The position numbers and the translations under genes are program-made. Shown one piece after another: positions 7,160-14,437 of a stretch of 15,496 nucleotides of DNA. Position 1 is the first letter of the stretch. Every line of letters begins with the position of its first letter. The stretch comes from CBDUBH01 sp965365345 (GTDB taxonomy: Bacteria; Bacteroidota; Ignavibacteria; Ignavibacteriales; SURF-24). The stretch is taken from NCBI GenBank assembly GCA_965365345.1, contig CBDUBH010000086.1, positions 1 through 15,496 on the forward strand. The letters are read 5' to 3'. Under the pieces are notes generated by a model that worked only from the letters and a program-made list of their open reading frames with translations, ran no database searches and was not told where the DNA came from.

Positions 7160-7578
7160 AAACTTCCTTGTAAAACTAACCTCAAATTAAATTTATTAAA
7201 TCTTTTATTAAGTTCAAACTTTGATTTTTATATTGATTTTCAAACGGAATTATGAGCTCTGAAAAATTAAAAGCAAAGGAATTATTTTGCCTGAATAAAT
7301 GTTTAAAATATTGCGAAAATGCTTAAAAAATAAAGGTTTTTAGCGAAAAATTATTACCTTAATTATTTTAAAATAATGCAACTTGAAGCCCTTAAAATAT
7401 GTTATGATTTATGAATTTAAGAAAATATGAAAGGGCATAAAAATAAAACTACGGTATAGGAAAATCTTGTTCTGTTTAACTTAAAAATTTTTCTCGATTA
7501 TATCGAAGTTCAAAATAAAATTAAAAAGTTTGTCGTAAGTCAAAAGAGTTTTGAAATAATAAAAACAGGAAAAAATAA

Positions 7579-8445
7579 ATGGAAACATTAACAAACCCGA
7601 AAAACGGTAATGGTCTTATTTCTGTTAATGATCTTGTAATGAATCTTGACAAGAAAAAAGAACTTGCCCAAATTTTCATAAGAAGCGGATTAATTCCCGC
7701 GCAGCTAAACACACCCGAAAAAGTTCTGGTATGTTTATTTAAATCTCAGGAATTAGGATTGCCGCCGCTTGAAGGACTTTCCGGAATGGCGGTAATTAGC
7801 GGTAAAACTACTTTGCAGGGGAATCTTTTGCTTGCTTTAATTAACAGAAGCAACAAAGCAAAGAAAATTGTGATCGAAGAAAATGAATCATATTGCACGG
7901 TTACAATGAGCAGAAGAGATTATGAATTTGAATACAGCTTTACTTTTTCACTGGATGATGCAAAAAAAGCCGGATTGCTTGATAAACAAATCTGGAAACA
8001 ATATCCGAAAACAATGTTGAAATGGCGTGCTGTTTCAGGATGCGCGAGAGTTGTATTCTCTGATGTTATCGGCGGACTTTACACTCCGGAAGAAATAATT
8101 TCAATTTCAGATAATGAAGTTAACGCAAAAGTTGATGACGAAGGAAATGTTGAAGTAATTGAAACATCTGCATCTTATTCATCAACAATTGATGAAACTT
8201 TTGAAACGGTTTCAAATGAATTAAATTCAGCACAAGTTGAAACTAAAAATGAAGCTGTTGAAAAGTTGAAAGAAGGAATTTTCTGGAACGGTAAAGTTTA
8301 CAAAGGAAATTCAGTTTATCTTGATGATCAGAGATTTAAACTTTCTGATGTTCAGCTTTCTGAATTCTTAAATGTTTGGAAAGAACTACAGAACAATAAA
8401 GATGTTTATTCAGGAAAAGATAAAGATGAAGATCTTCCATTCTAA
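7579..8445 (+). CDS. RecT-like single-strand DNA annealing protein with SSB-like C-terminal tip
   Basis: The 288-residue protein resembles phage-type RecT-like recombinases that coat and anneal single-stranded DNA. I recognise the layout rather than an exact relative. Residues 25-75 read like NTPEKVLVCLFKSQELGLPPLEGL with GMAVISGKTTLQGNLLLALI, the family's N-terminal core. DDAKKAGLLDKQIWKQYPKTMLKWRA (about 126-151) and ARVVFSDVIGGLYTPEEI (156-173) form the conserved C-terminal core. A Glu/Ser/Thr-rich linker (about 175-235) leads to a small domain, WNGKVYKGNSVYLDDQRFKL. The protein ends DKDEDLPF, very like the acidic DDDIPF tip through which SSB recruits exonuclease, primase and recombination partners. 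No exonuclease, integrase or phage gene is adjacent. The ATG at 7579 has AGGA 8 bp upstream. Family assignment is moderately sure; the SSB-like tip is seen directly, but its role is inferred. Confidence 0.58.
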   Translation: METLTNPKNGNGLISVNDLVMNLDKKKELAQIFIRSGLIPAQLNTPEKVLVCLFKSQELGLPPLEGLSGMAVISGKTTLQGNLLLALINRSNKAKKIVIEENESYCTVTMSRRDYEFEYSFTFSLDDAKKAGLLDKQIWKQYPKTMLKWRAVSGCARVVFSDVIGGLYTPEEIISISDNEVNAKVDDEGNVEVIETSASYSSTIDETFETVSNELNSAQVETKNEAVEKLKEGIFWNGKVYKGNSVYLDDQRFKLSDVQLSEFLNVWKELQNNKDVYSGKDKDEDLPF

Positions 8446-8493
8446 ATCCAAATAATAAAATGCACCGGTTAATTCCCGTTGAAAAAAACAAAT

Positions 8494-8530
8494 AAAAGCT
8501 TTCACTTTTCAGTGAAAGCTTTTTTATTTT
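8494..8530 (+). terminator. Strong Rho-independent terminator after the RecT-like gene
   Basis: AAAAGCTTTCAC at 8494-8505 pairs perfectly with GTGAAAGCTTTT at 8512-8523 around a 6-nt loop, followed by TTATTTT. The A-run on the 5' side could also make it work on the other strand, although no minus-strand gene needs it. It ends the single-gene unit 48 bp after the stop codon. Confidence 0.88.
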
Positions 8531-8657
8531 AAACATTCTTAATTTTGTTGTAAACATTTTTGAAATTTAAAATAAATTTGAAATTCACATCTGTTTAGCA
8601 TATCTTAAAATTATGAGAGCTACTTCTTAAAATGATAACCTTTCCCCGGAATTTAAA

Positions 8658-11600
8658 ATGGAATTTTCTATAAAAGATAATAATCAAAGCTTTGTAAATG
8701 AGCAGGAGCTGTTTACTGCAATTGATAACTTGCATGATGCTTTTTCTGTTTTAGAAGCAGTAAATGATGAAAAAGGAAATTTATTTGATCTAAAGTTCCT
8801 ATTTGTAAATAAAACCGGCGCAAAAGATATTGGTCTGCCGCAAAATGAAATTATCGGTAATGAATATCTTAAAATAATGCCTGCACTTAAAGATTCTGAA
8901 ATTCATAATGCATATTTGGATTCTTTAAAATCGGGTAAACCTTGTTCATTTGAATCTGAATTTGTTAATGCCGAAATGGAAGATAGAAATATTTACGGCT
9001 ATTTTGACATTAAAGGAACTCCATTCGGCAATAAATTATATTTAACCTGGCGCAATGTTACCGAACAACGCAATTCAGAAAAAAAATTGCACGAAGAAAA
9101 ATGGAAAATTGAACAGGTACTTAAAATTTCGAATGAACTTTCTGAAGCAAATCTTGATATGTCTGCAATTATAAATTTAGTTGTAAAACGAATGACTGAA
9201 CTTTTAGGAAGCGCTTCAGGAATCACTTTAATTTCCGGTGATGATAAAAAATTAAAAAGTGCCGGCTTTTATGCTTTAAATGAAGATGATCAAAATAAGA
9301 TCGAAATTTATATTCAAAAAAATGAGATCTTCTTTTCCCGCGGATTGTATGAAAAAGTGATAAGCGAGAAAAAAACGGTATTAATTCCAAAATTAGATAC
9401 ATCCGATCCAGATTCAATTAAAAAACCCGAAGCGAGAAAACTACTTAATAATCTGAATATTAATAGTCTTATGATTATTCCGATGAGTTTTAATGATGAA
9501 GTAATCGGAACTTTTACAATCGGTAGAAATAATGCACTTTCCGGATTTAATGAAGATGATCTGAAATTTGCAAAAATGATTTTGAATAAAGCAACTTTGG
9601 CGATCTTAAATTCAAAACTTTATAATGAGCGTTTGAACGATATTGAAGAAAGAAAAAAAGCTGAAACTGAATTAAGACAAAGCGAAGAAAGATTTAAAAC
9701 CGCAATTAAAAATTCGCCATTACCAAAAGTTATTTATTCATCTGATGGGAATTATTTAGCAATAAACGATGCCTGGTTAAAAACCACCGGTTACGATTAT
9801 GAAGATATACCAAATGTAAGTAAATGGCTCGAAAAAGCTTACGGAGAAAAAAAACAAGAAGTACAAAATATTGTTGATGAAGTTTTCAAATTAAAGGAAA
9901 GTAAATATCTTGGTGAATTTACGATAAATGCCAAAGATGGAAGAAAACTTATTTGGGAAATGATCGCAACTCCGTTAGGAAAATTACCTGACGGAAGACC
10001 GTTAAATATGACCGTTGCAATTGATCTAACTGAAAAGAAAAAAGCAGAAGCCGAATTACTGCGTCAAAAAAATCTTTTCGAAACGGTTATTTCGAATTTG
10101 CCTGTTGGCGTATGGTTTACTGATAAAAAAGGAATTATAATAAACAGTAATAAAGCCGGTAAGGAAATTTGGGCAGGAGAAAGATATTGTGGAATAGAAA
10201 ATTATCATGAATACAAAGGCTGGTGGGCTGATAGCGGAGAGCCGTTAAAATCAGAAGAATGGGGATTAGCAAGAGCGGTTCAGAAGGGTGAACATTCATT
10301 TAATGAAATTATAAATATTGAATGTTTTGATGGCAGCAAAAAAACCATTATGAATTCTTCTATTCCGATTACTGAGGACGGAAAAATAATTGGAGCAATT
10401 GCGGTAAATCAGGATATTACAAAAATTGCCGAAGCAGAAAGAGAAATTAAACTCTGGCAAAAAAGACTGGAATCAGCAGCAGAACATTTTGATTTTAATT
10501 TTGTGATTTACGATAATCAACGAAGATTTATTTATTTAAATCCATCCTCGTTAAAAATGGGCAAACTAAAAAAAGATGAATTGCTCGGAAAACGTGATGA
10601 AGAGATTTTCCCAAAAGAATCTTACAATATGTATTTACCGGCAATGTTAAAATCTTTGGAAACAAGATCTTCACAAACAATTGAAATTTCCTTCGACGGA
10701 AATAACGGTAAAACTTATCTTATTGTTACTTTTATTCCGATCTATGATCAATACGGTCAGCTTTTTCAAATTGTTTCTTTGGGGCACAATGTTACTGATT
10801 TAAGAATTGCAGAGCAAAAATTAAAAGAAAGCGAAAAACTATATCGTGCAACTTTTGAACAGGCTGCCGTTGGAATTGCAAGAGTCGGGCTCGATGGAAA
10901 ATGGTTAGAATTCAATCATAAACTTTGCGAAATAACCGGATATGCTCACGAAGAACTTTCTGAACTAACTTTTCAGGATATTACTCACAAAGATGATATC
11001 GAAAAAGATCTTTTCCTTGCAAAAAAACTTTTGGCTGGAGAGATAAAAACTTATACGATGGAAAAACGTTATGTTAAAAAAGACGGTTCTTATGTATGGG
11101 CTAATTTGACCGGATCATTAGTTAAAAAAGAAACGGGCGAACCCGGTTTCTTTATTGCGGTAGTTCAGGATATTTCCGACAAAAAAAGAGCAGAAAAAAT
11201 CCTGCTTGAAACTTTGGATGCTTTGGAAAAATCTAATAAAGAACTTGAACAATATGCTTATATAGCTTCGCATGATTTACAGGAACCTCTGAGAATCATA
11301 AATAATTACACCCAGCTTTTGGCTAGAAAATATAATGATCTTTTGGATGAACAAGGTCTTAGTTTTATGGGATACATTACCGAAAATACAAATCGGATGA
11401 AAGATTTGATTCAAGATCTGCTTGAACTTTCTAGGATTTCGGGAAATAAATCCCAAATTACAAAGGTTGATCTAAATCAAACATTAAAAAAAGTTTTGGA
11501 AAATTTAAAAGTTCCAATCTCTGATAGCAAAGCTGAAATTTTCTTGGATGATTTACCCCAAGTAAAAGGTGATGCGGCTCAAATAAGACAACTGTTTCAA

Positions 11601-11900
11601 AATTTAATTAACAATGCATTAAAGTTTAATGACAAAAAACCACCTAAAATTTTTGTAAAAGTTAATACGGAAAACGGTAAGCCGGTCTTTTCTGTAAAAG
11701 ATAATGGAATCGGAATTGACAGAAAATATTTTGACAAACTTTTTGTGATGTTTCAAAGATTGCACCTTAAAAATGAATATCCCGGAACGGGAATCGGATT
11801 AACTATTTGCAGAAAAGTGGTTGAAAATCATGACGGAAAAATTTGGGTAGAATCAGAACCCGGCAAAGGTTCTGAATTCTTTTTCACCTTAAATTCATAG
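8658..11900 (+). CDS. Cytosolic multi-PAS/GAF sensor histidine kinase
   Basis: This is a 1080-residue kinase without any membrane segment, so it senses inside the cell. Domains in order are PAS1 (about 15-135), GAF (about 150-320), and four further PAS modules (about 340-457, 470-587, 600-712, 725-840). HisKA follows with YIASHDLQEPLR (His872), then HATPase with N-box NLINNALKF (Asn986), G1 box DNGIGID (Asp1015) and G2 box GTGIGLTICRKVV (about 1043). The PAS modules are joined by similar helical linkers (ERKKAETEL, EKKKAEAEL, EAEREI, RIAEQKL, KKRAEKIL) spaced roughly 125-130 residues apart, the usual signal-helix pattern. The ASHDLQEPLR H-box is that of phytochrome-like and related soluble kinases. 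No obvious bilin-attachment or haem signature is visible, so the ligand is unknown. The next gene, 41 bp on, is its likely regulator partner. The start at 8658 is preceded by GGAATTTAAA, the same context as ftsE. Confidence 0.9.
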   Translation: MEFSIKDNNQSFVNEQELFTAIDNLHDAFSVLEAVNDEKGNLFDLKFLFVNKTGAKDIGLPQNEIIGNEYLKIMPALKDSEIHNAYLDSLKSGKPCSFESEFVNAEMEDRNIYGYFDIKGTPFGNKLYLTWRNVTEQRNSEKKLHEEKWKIEQVLKISNELSEANLDMSAIINLVVKRMTELLGSASGITLISGDDKKLKSAGFYALNEDDQNKIEIYIQKNEIFFSRGLYEKVISEKKTVLIPKLDTSDPDSIKKPEARKLLNNLNINSLMIIPMSFNDEVIGTFTIGRNNALSGFNEDDLKFAKMILNKATLAILNSKLYNERLNDIEERKKAETELRQSEERFKTAIKNSPLPKVIYSSDGNYLAINDAWLKTTGYDYEDIPNVSKWLEKAYGEKKQEVQNIVDEVFKLKESKYLGEFTINAKDGRKLIWEMIATPLGKLPDGRPLNMTVAIDLTEKKKAEAELLRQKNLFETVISNLPVGVWFTDKKGIIINSNKAGKEIWAGERYCGIENYHEYKGWWADSGEPLKSEEWGLARAVQKGEHSFNEIINIECFDGSKKTIMNSSIPITEDGKIIGAIAVNQDITKIAEAEREIKLWQKRLESAAEHFDFNFVIYDNQRRFIYLNPSSLKMGKLKKDELLGKRDEEIFPKESYNMYLPAMLKSLETRSSQTIEISFDGNNGKTYLIVTFIPIYDQYGQLFQIVSLGHNVTDLRIAEQKLKESEKLYRATFEQAAVGIARVGLDGKWLEFNHKLCEITGYAHEELSELTFQDITHKDDIEKDLFLAKKLLAGEIKTYTMEKRYVKKDGSYVWANLTGSLVKKETGEPGFFIAVVQDISDKKRAEKILLETLDALEKSNKELEQYAYIASHDLQEPLRIINNYTQLLARKYNDLLDEQGLSFMGYITENTNRMKDLIQDLLELSRISGNKSQITKVDLNQTLKKVLENLKVPISDSKAEIFLDDLPQVKGDAAQIRQLFQNLINNALKFNDKKPPKIFVKVNTENGKPVFSVKDNGIGIDRKYFDKLFVMFQRLHLKNEYPGTGIGLTICRKVVENHDGKIWVESEPGKGSEFFFTLNS

Positions 11901-11941
11901 TTATAGAAATTAAAAAATAACACCTAGCGGAGAAATAAAAA

Positions 11942-12403
11942 ATGAATTCCGGAGAATCTAAGATTAACATACTTTTTGTTGAAGATAATGTTGCGGATAT
12001 TTGGCTTTTGAAAGATACGGTTACCCAAAATTTTCCCAATGTGAATTTTATTTCGATAAAAGACGGAGCAGAAACAATTCCATATTTAAAAAAACAAGGA
12101 AATTACGCAGATGCTGTAACTCCGAATTTAATTTTTATGGATCTTAATTTACCAAAATTAAGCGGCACTGAAGTTTTATCGGCAATAAAATCAGATAAAT
12201 CAATTTCGTTTATTCCCGTTATAGTTTTAACAACTTCGCAAAATCCTGCAGATGTTAAAGCGTGTTATTCCTTGGGAGCAAATGGATTTTTAGTTAAATC
12301 ATACATTTTAGATGAATTTGTTGATACAATAATTTCATCTATAAGATATTGGCTTAATTATGCGCTTTTACCGGAAACAGAAGATCAAAAATTTGATTTA
12401 TAA
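11942..12403 (+). CDS. Single-domain response regulator, Rcp1-like
   Basis: This 153-residue CheY-like receiver has no output domain. The acidic pocket is VEDN (Glu14, Asp15), the phospho-acceptor is Asp67 in IFMDLNLPK, the switch residues lie in VIVLTTS (Thr98/Thr99), and the conserved lysine is Lys120 in FLVKS. The usual proline after that lysine is replaced by serine. The NPADVKACYSLGANGFLVK stretch and the closing IRYWL are typical of the Rcp1 group, which pairs with soluble phytochrome-type and other PAS kinases. It lies 41 bp after the kinase with its own GCGGAG ribosome site and is almost certainly its phosphotransfer partner. With no DNA-binding domain, it would act by protein contact or as a phosphate relay. 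The downstream target is not visible here. Confidence 0.93.
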   Translation: MNSGESKINILFVEDNVADIWLLKDTVTQNFPNVNFISIKDGAETIPYLKKQGNYADAVTPNLIFMDLNLPKLSGTEVLSAIKSDKSISFIPVIVLTTSQNPADVKACYSLGANGFLVKSYILDEFVDTIISSIRYWLNYALLPETEDQKFDL

Positions 12404-12509
12404 TTAAAACTTATTTTTCCGGTTTTTAATTTTTTGATCTTACTTCTCAAATTCAAAAATTAAGATAGAATAATGATTTATTTTTAGTGAAAGTAATTTT
12501 GTTGAAAAA

Positions 12510-12543
12510 ATACTTTTTCTGAAAAATTTTTTTTAAAAAGTAT
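12510..12543 (+). repeat. 9-bp inverted repeat downstream of the response regulator
   Basis: ATACTTTTT at 12510-12518 is the exact reverse complement of AAAAAGTAT at 12535-12543, with a 16-nt interval. It lies in the 218-bp gap between the regulator stop and the tRNA terminator. The plus-strand transcript could fold here, but the composition is nearly all A/T, so the stem would be weak. Confidence 0.25.
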
Positions 12544-12580
12544 AAGAGTGGTGAAATATATAATTTTGATAATCTATTTA

Positions 12581-12620
12581 AAAAGAAAAAACCGTTATTT
12601 TACTAACGGTTTTTTTATTT
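12581..12620. terminator. Bidirectional terminator serving tRNA-Arg and the two-component operon
   Basis: AAAAAACCGTTA at 12586-12597 pairs perfectly with TAACGGTTTTTT at 12604-12615 (12 bp) around a 6-nt loop. T-tracts occur on both strands: TTTTTTT on plus, and TTTTTTCTTTT on minus. It starts about 6 nt beyond the 3' end of the minus-strand tRNA, so it should end the tRNA transcript, and it can also stop read-through from the response regulator. Confidence 0.85.
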
Positions 12621-12621
12621 G

Positions 12622-12695
12622 CACACCCGTAGGGATTCGAACCCCAAACCTTCTGATCCGTAGTCAGATGCTCTATCCAATTGAGCTACGGGTGC
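12622..12695 (-). tRNA. tRNA-Arg(ACG)
   Basis: Read on the minus strand, the acceptor GCACCCG pairs with CGGGTGT (last pair G-T). The D arm is GCTC/GAGC with a 9-nt loop containing GG. The anticodon stem TCTGA/TCAGA encloses the loop CTACGGA, giving anticodon ACG (plus-strand 12659-12661). The variable loop is AGGTT. The T arm TGGGG/CCCTA encloses TTCGAAT. The discriminator is G, and CCA is not encoded, so it must be added after transcription. The tRNA decodes CGN arginine codons after A34 is changed to inosine by TadA. It stands alone, transcribed opposite to its neighbours. Confidence 0.96.
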
Positions 12696-12713
12696 ATCAA
12701 ATTTCAGAAATGA

Positions 12714-12742
12714 AATATAATATATTTTTCAAAAATTAACAA
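12714..12742 (-). promoter_or_regulatory. Candidate promoter of tRNA-Arg
   Basis: On the minus strand TTGTTA (12742-12737), a 17-nt spacer and TATATT (12719-12714) form a sigma70-like promoter. The -10 box lies 18 bp before the mature tRNA 5' end (12695), leaving a leader of about 10 nt. The spacing is right, but the region is AT-rich, so this is a candidate only. Confidence 0.35.
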
Positions 12743-12870
12743 TTCTAATTTATAAGCTTAAGTTGATATAAAAACATAAAATAATTTAATTTCACAAAAT
12801 TTCTTTTTTAAGTTAATAAATCTTTTATATTAAATTTTATAAACATTCTTAATAGATTATCGGAAAAATA

Positions 12871-13941
12871 ATGAGAATCCTATTCTTCATTTTCGCATAT
12901 TTTGTAATTCTCGCTTCGGTAATTCCATTCATACCATCATCCTATTGGTTGATCAAAGCATTTGAATTTCCGAGATATCAACTTGTTTTTATCGGGTTTA
13001 TCGCTTTTATTTTGCTTATGTTTATTTATTTCAAAGGAGATACGCATTCTTCAATTGTGGCAATTCTTCTTTTCATAGCTACGGGATATCAGCTCGCAAG
13101 AATTTATCCTTATACTTTTCTGGCGAAAAAGCAGGTACTGGAAAGTAAAAATTTTACTGAAGAAACTTCACTAAGTCTGATGATAGCAAATGTTTACATG
13201 GACAATACAAATTCAAAAAAATTCCTTGAAATTGTAAATCAAACAAATCCTGATATGATCCTTGCAGAAGAAACAAATGCATGGTGGGCTGATCAGCTTG
13301 ATGTTTTAAAAAATAATTACGAATACACCGTGCTTGTTCCGTTAGAAAATACATACGGGATTTTGCTTTATTCAAAATTAGAGTTGATAAATCCTGAGGT
13401 GAAATATTTGGTTGAAAATGATGTGCCTTCAATTCATTCTTTGGTAAAATTAAAGTCTGGCGATACTGTTGAAATGCATTTTGTTCATCCACGTCCGCCT
13501 GCTCCTCAGGAAAATGAAGAATCTGATGAAAGAGATGCGGAACTTTTGCTTGTGGGGAAGAAAGTCCGGAATTCGGAATATCCCGTAATTGTTGCAGGAG
13601 ATCTTAACGATGTTGCATGGTCATCTACTACAAGATTATTTCAAAAAGTTAGCGGACTTTTAGATCCCAGGATTGGCAGAGGATTTTATAACACTTTTCA
13701 TGCAGATTATTATTTAATGCGATGGCCGCTTGATTATGTTTTTCATTCAAATCATTTTAAACTGGTAAAACTTGAAAGATTGCCGCATTTTGATTCAGAT
13801 CATTTTCCGGTATTCATAAAATTAAATCTTGAAAAAGAAGCCCAAAAAATTCAGGAAAAGCCGGTTGCAAATGGCGAAGATATTGAAGAAGCAAATGAAA
13901 AAATTCAGGAAGGAAAAGAAAACGTAATTGAAGGTAAATAA
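12871..13941 (+). CDS. Membrane-anchored endonuclease/exonuclease/phosphatase (EEP) family protein
   Basis: The 356-residue protein opens with three hydrophobic segments (about 3-20, 36-54 and 60-78) and then an EEP domain. Active-site motifs are present: IANVYMD, PDMILAEET (metal ligand Glu134), MHFVHPRPP (His206), VIVAGDLNDVAWS (Asp244, Asn246), PLDYVFHS (Asp288) and FDSDHFPVFIKL (Asp310, His311). These are the metal and catalytic residues of the Mg-dependent family that includes DNase I, exonuclease III and inositol phosphatases. The order of membrane segments and domain matches the bacterial proteins often annotated as endonuclease/exonuclease/phosphatase family. The substrate is unknown; nucleic acid or a phospholipid-type phosphodiester outside the membrane are both possible. 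The last 35 residues are a charged Glu/Lys-rich tail. The gene stands alone with a strong terminator after it. Confidence 0.87.
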   Translation: MRILFFIFAYFVILASVIPFIPSSYWLIKAFEFPRYQLVFIGFIAFILLMFIYFKGDTHSSIVAILLFIATGYQLARIYPYTFLAKKQVLESKNFTEETSLSLMIANVYMDNTNSKKFLEIVNQTNPDMILAEETNAWWADQLDVLKNNYEYTVLVPLENTYGILLYSKLELINPEVKYLVENDVPSIHSLVKLKSGDTVEMHFVHPRPPAPQENEESDERDAELLLVGKKVRNSEYPVIVAGDLNDVAWSSTTRLFQKVSGLLDPRIGRGFYNTFHADYYLMRWPLDYVFHSNHFKLVKLERLPHFDSDHFPVFIKLNLEKEAQKIQEKPVANGEDIEEANEKIQEGKENVIEGK

Positions 13942-13972
13942 TATTTTCTCTAAAATTTTATGTTTATATTTC

Positions 13973-14029
13973 AATTAAAATTTAATAACAAAGCCGACTT
14001 AAAACCGGCTTTGTTATTAAATTTTAATT
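13973..14029. terminator. Convergent bidirectional terminator with a perfect 24-bp stem
   Basis: Bases 13973-13996 are the exact reverse complement of 14006-14029, around a 9-nt loop. The core AACAAAGCCG/CGGCTTTGTT is GC-containing, and the outer part is A/T-rich so that it supplies the T-tract on both strands. It lies between the convergent EEP gene (ends 13941) and the PRC-barrel gene (ends 14050) and serves both. Confidence 0.88.
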
Positions 14030-14049
14030 TTTAATAATTACGAAAATGA

Positions 14050-14406
14050 CTAAATGTCCCAATATGGACGGTGACCGTAATAATTATAAATATTTTCAAC
14101 AAATTGTCTATCCGGAGCAGCAGGCCAATTATCTTTATCAAATCCTGGGGCGTTTTCCAATTTTTCTTTTGGAACGTCAAGAATAAATTCATGTGTCTCT
14201 TTTGATACTCTTAAAGCTTCCCATGGAATTGCAAAATATTTATCGCCAATTCCTAAAAATCCGCCAAATGAAAGAACGGCGTAGGCAATTCTTCCTGAAT
14301 CAAGATCAATCATAAGATCTTCAATTTTTCCAAGATCTTCACCAAGTTCATTTCTTACATCATCGCCTGCAATTGTTGTAGATGATAATAAATTAAATCC
14401 TTGCAT
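14050..14406 (-). CDS. PRC-barrel domain protein
   Basis: This 118-residue soluble protein has one PRC-barrel fold, about residues 6-75. SSTTIAGDDVRNELGEDLGKI is followed by EDLMIDLDSGRIAYAVLSFGG and KYFAIPWEALRV, the family's hallmark succession ending in the P-W motif. The same fold occurs in the photosynthetic reaction-centre H subunit and RimM, but small stand-alone copies like this one are usually linked to stress or envelope functions. The exact role is unknown. The C-terminus, APGFDKDNWPAAPDRQF to GHRPYWDI, is a tail often seen in such proteins. AAAGGAG lies 6 bp before the ATG, an unusually good ribosome site for this window. The gene follows a 49-residue membrane-protein ORF by 31 bp and is probably its operon partner. 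Confidence 0.86.
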   Translation of the reverse strand: MQGFNLLSSTTIAGDDVRNELGEDLGKIEDLMIDLDSGRIAYAVLSFGGFLGIGDKYFAIPWEALRVSKETHEFILDVPKEKLENAPGFDKDNWPAAPDRQFVENIYNYYGHRPYWDI

Positions 14407-14437
14407 ATTTTTCTCCTTTATTTTTTTATGACAATAA

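Larger units (their letters stand above)
6959..7578. other. 620-bp dyad-rich intergenic region between divergent tadA and the RecT-like gene
   Basis: I find no convincing gene or known RNA family here. It holds several inverted repeats: a 15-bp dyad at 6979-6993; a 10-bp stem 7108-7117/7150-7159 with a 32-nt loop; a 16-bp palindrome at 7362-7377; GCCCTT/AAGGGC at 7388-7393/7431-7436; and a small dyad at 7494-7506. Two tiny plus-strand ORFs overlap by ATGA (7139-7255 and 7252-7326). It must hold the promoters for two divergent units and is much longer than other gaps in the window. AGGA at 7567-7570 is the ribosome site of the downstream gene. Confidence 0.5.

Noticed and set aside
7388..7436. 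Terminator at GCCCTT/AAGGGC
   Set aside because: The stem is only 6 bp with a 37-nt loop, and no T-tract follows on either strand, so it is listed as a dyad but not called a terminator.
6959..8657. Prophage remnant around the RecT-like gene
   Set aside because: No integrase, exonuclease, repressor, structural gene or attachment-site repeat is visible, and base composition matches the neighbours.
8658..11900. Kinase as a bacteriophytochrome
   Set aside because: Its H-box and partner regulator resemble those of phytochromes, but there is no phytochrome-specific domain order (PAS-GAF-PHY) and no bilin-binding signature.
12548..12739. 63-codon plus-strand ORF
   Set aside because: It runs antisense through tRNA-Arg; its middle reads VGIRTPNLLIRSQMLYPIEL, which is the familiar false protein produced by translating the reverse of a tRNA gene.
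13154..13492. 112-codon minus-strand ORF within the EEP gene
   Set aside because: Shadow of the EEP coding frame, which has all catalytic motifs; the antisense product is unrecognisable.
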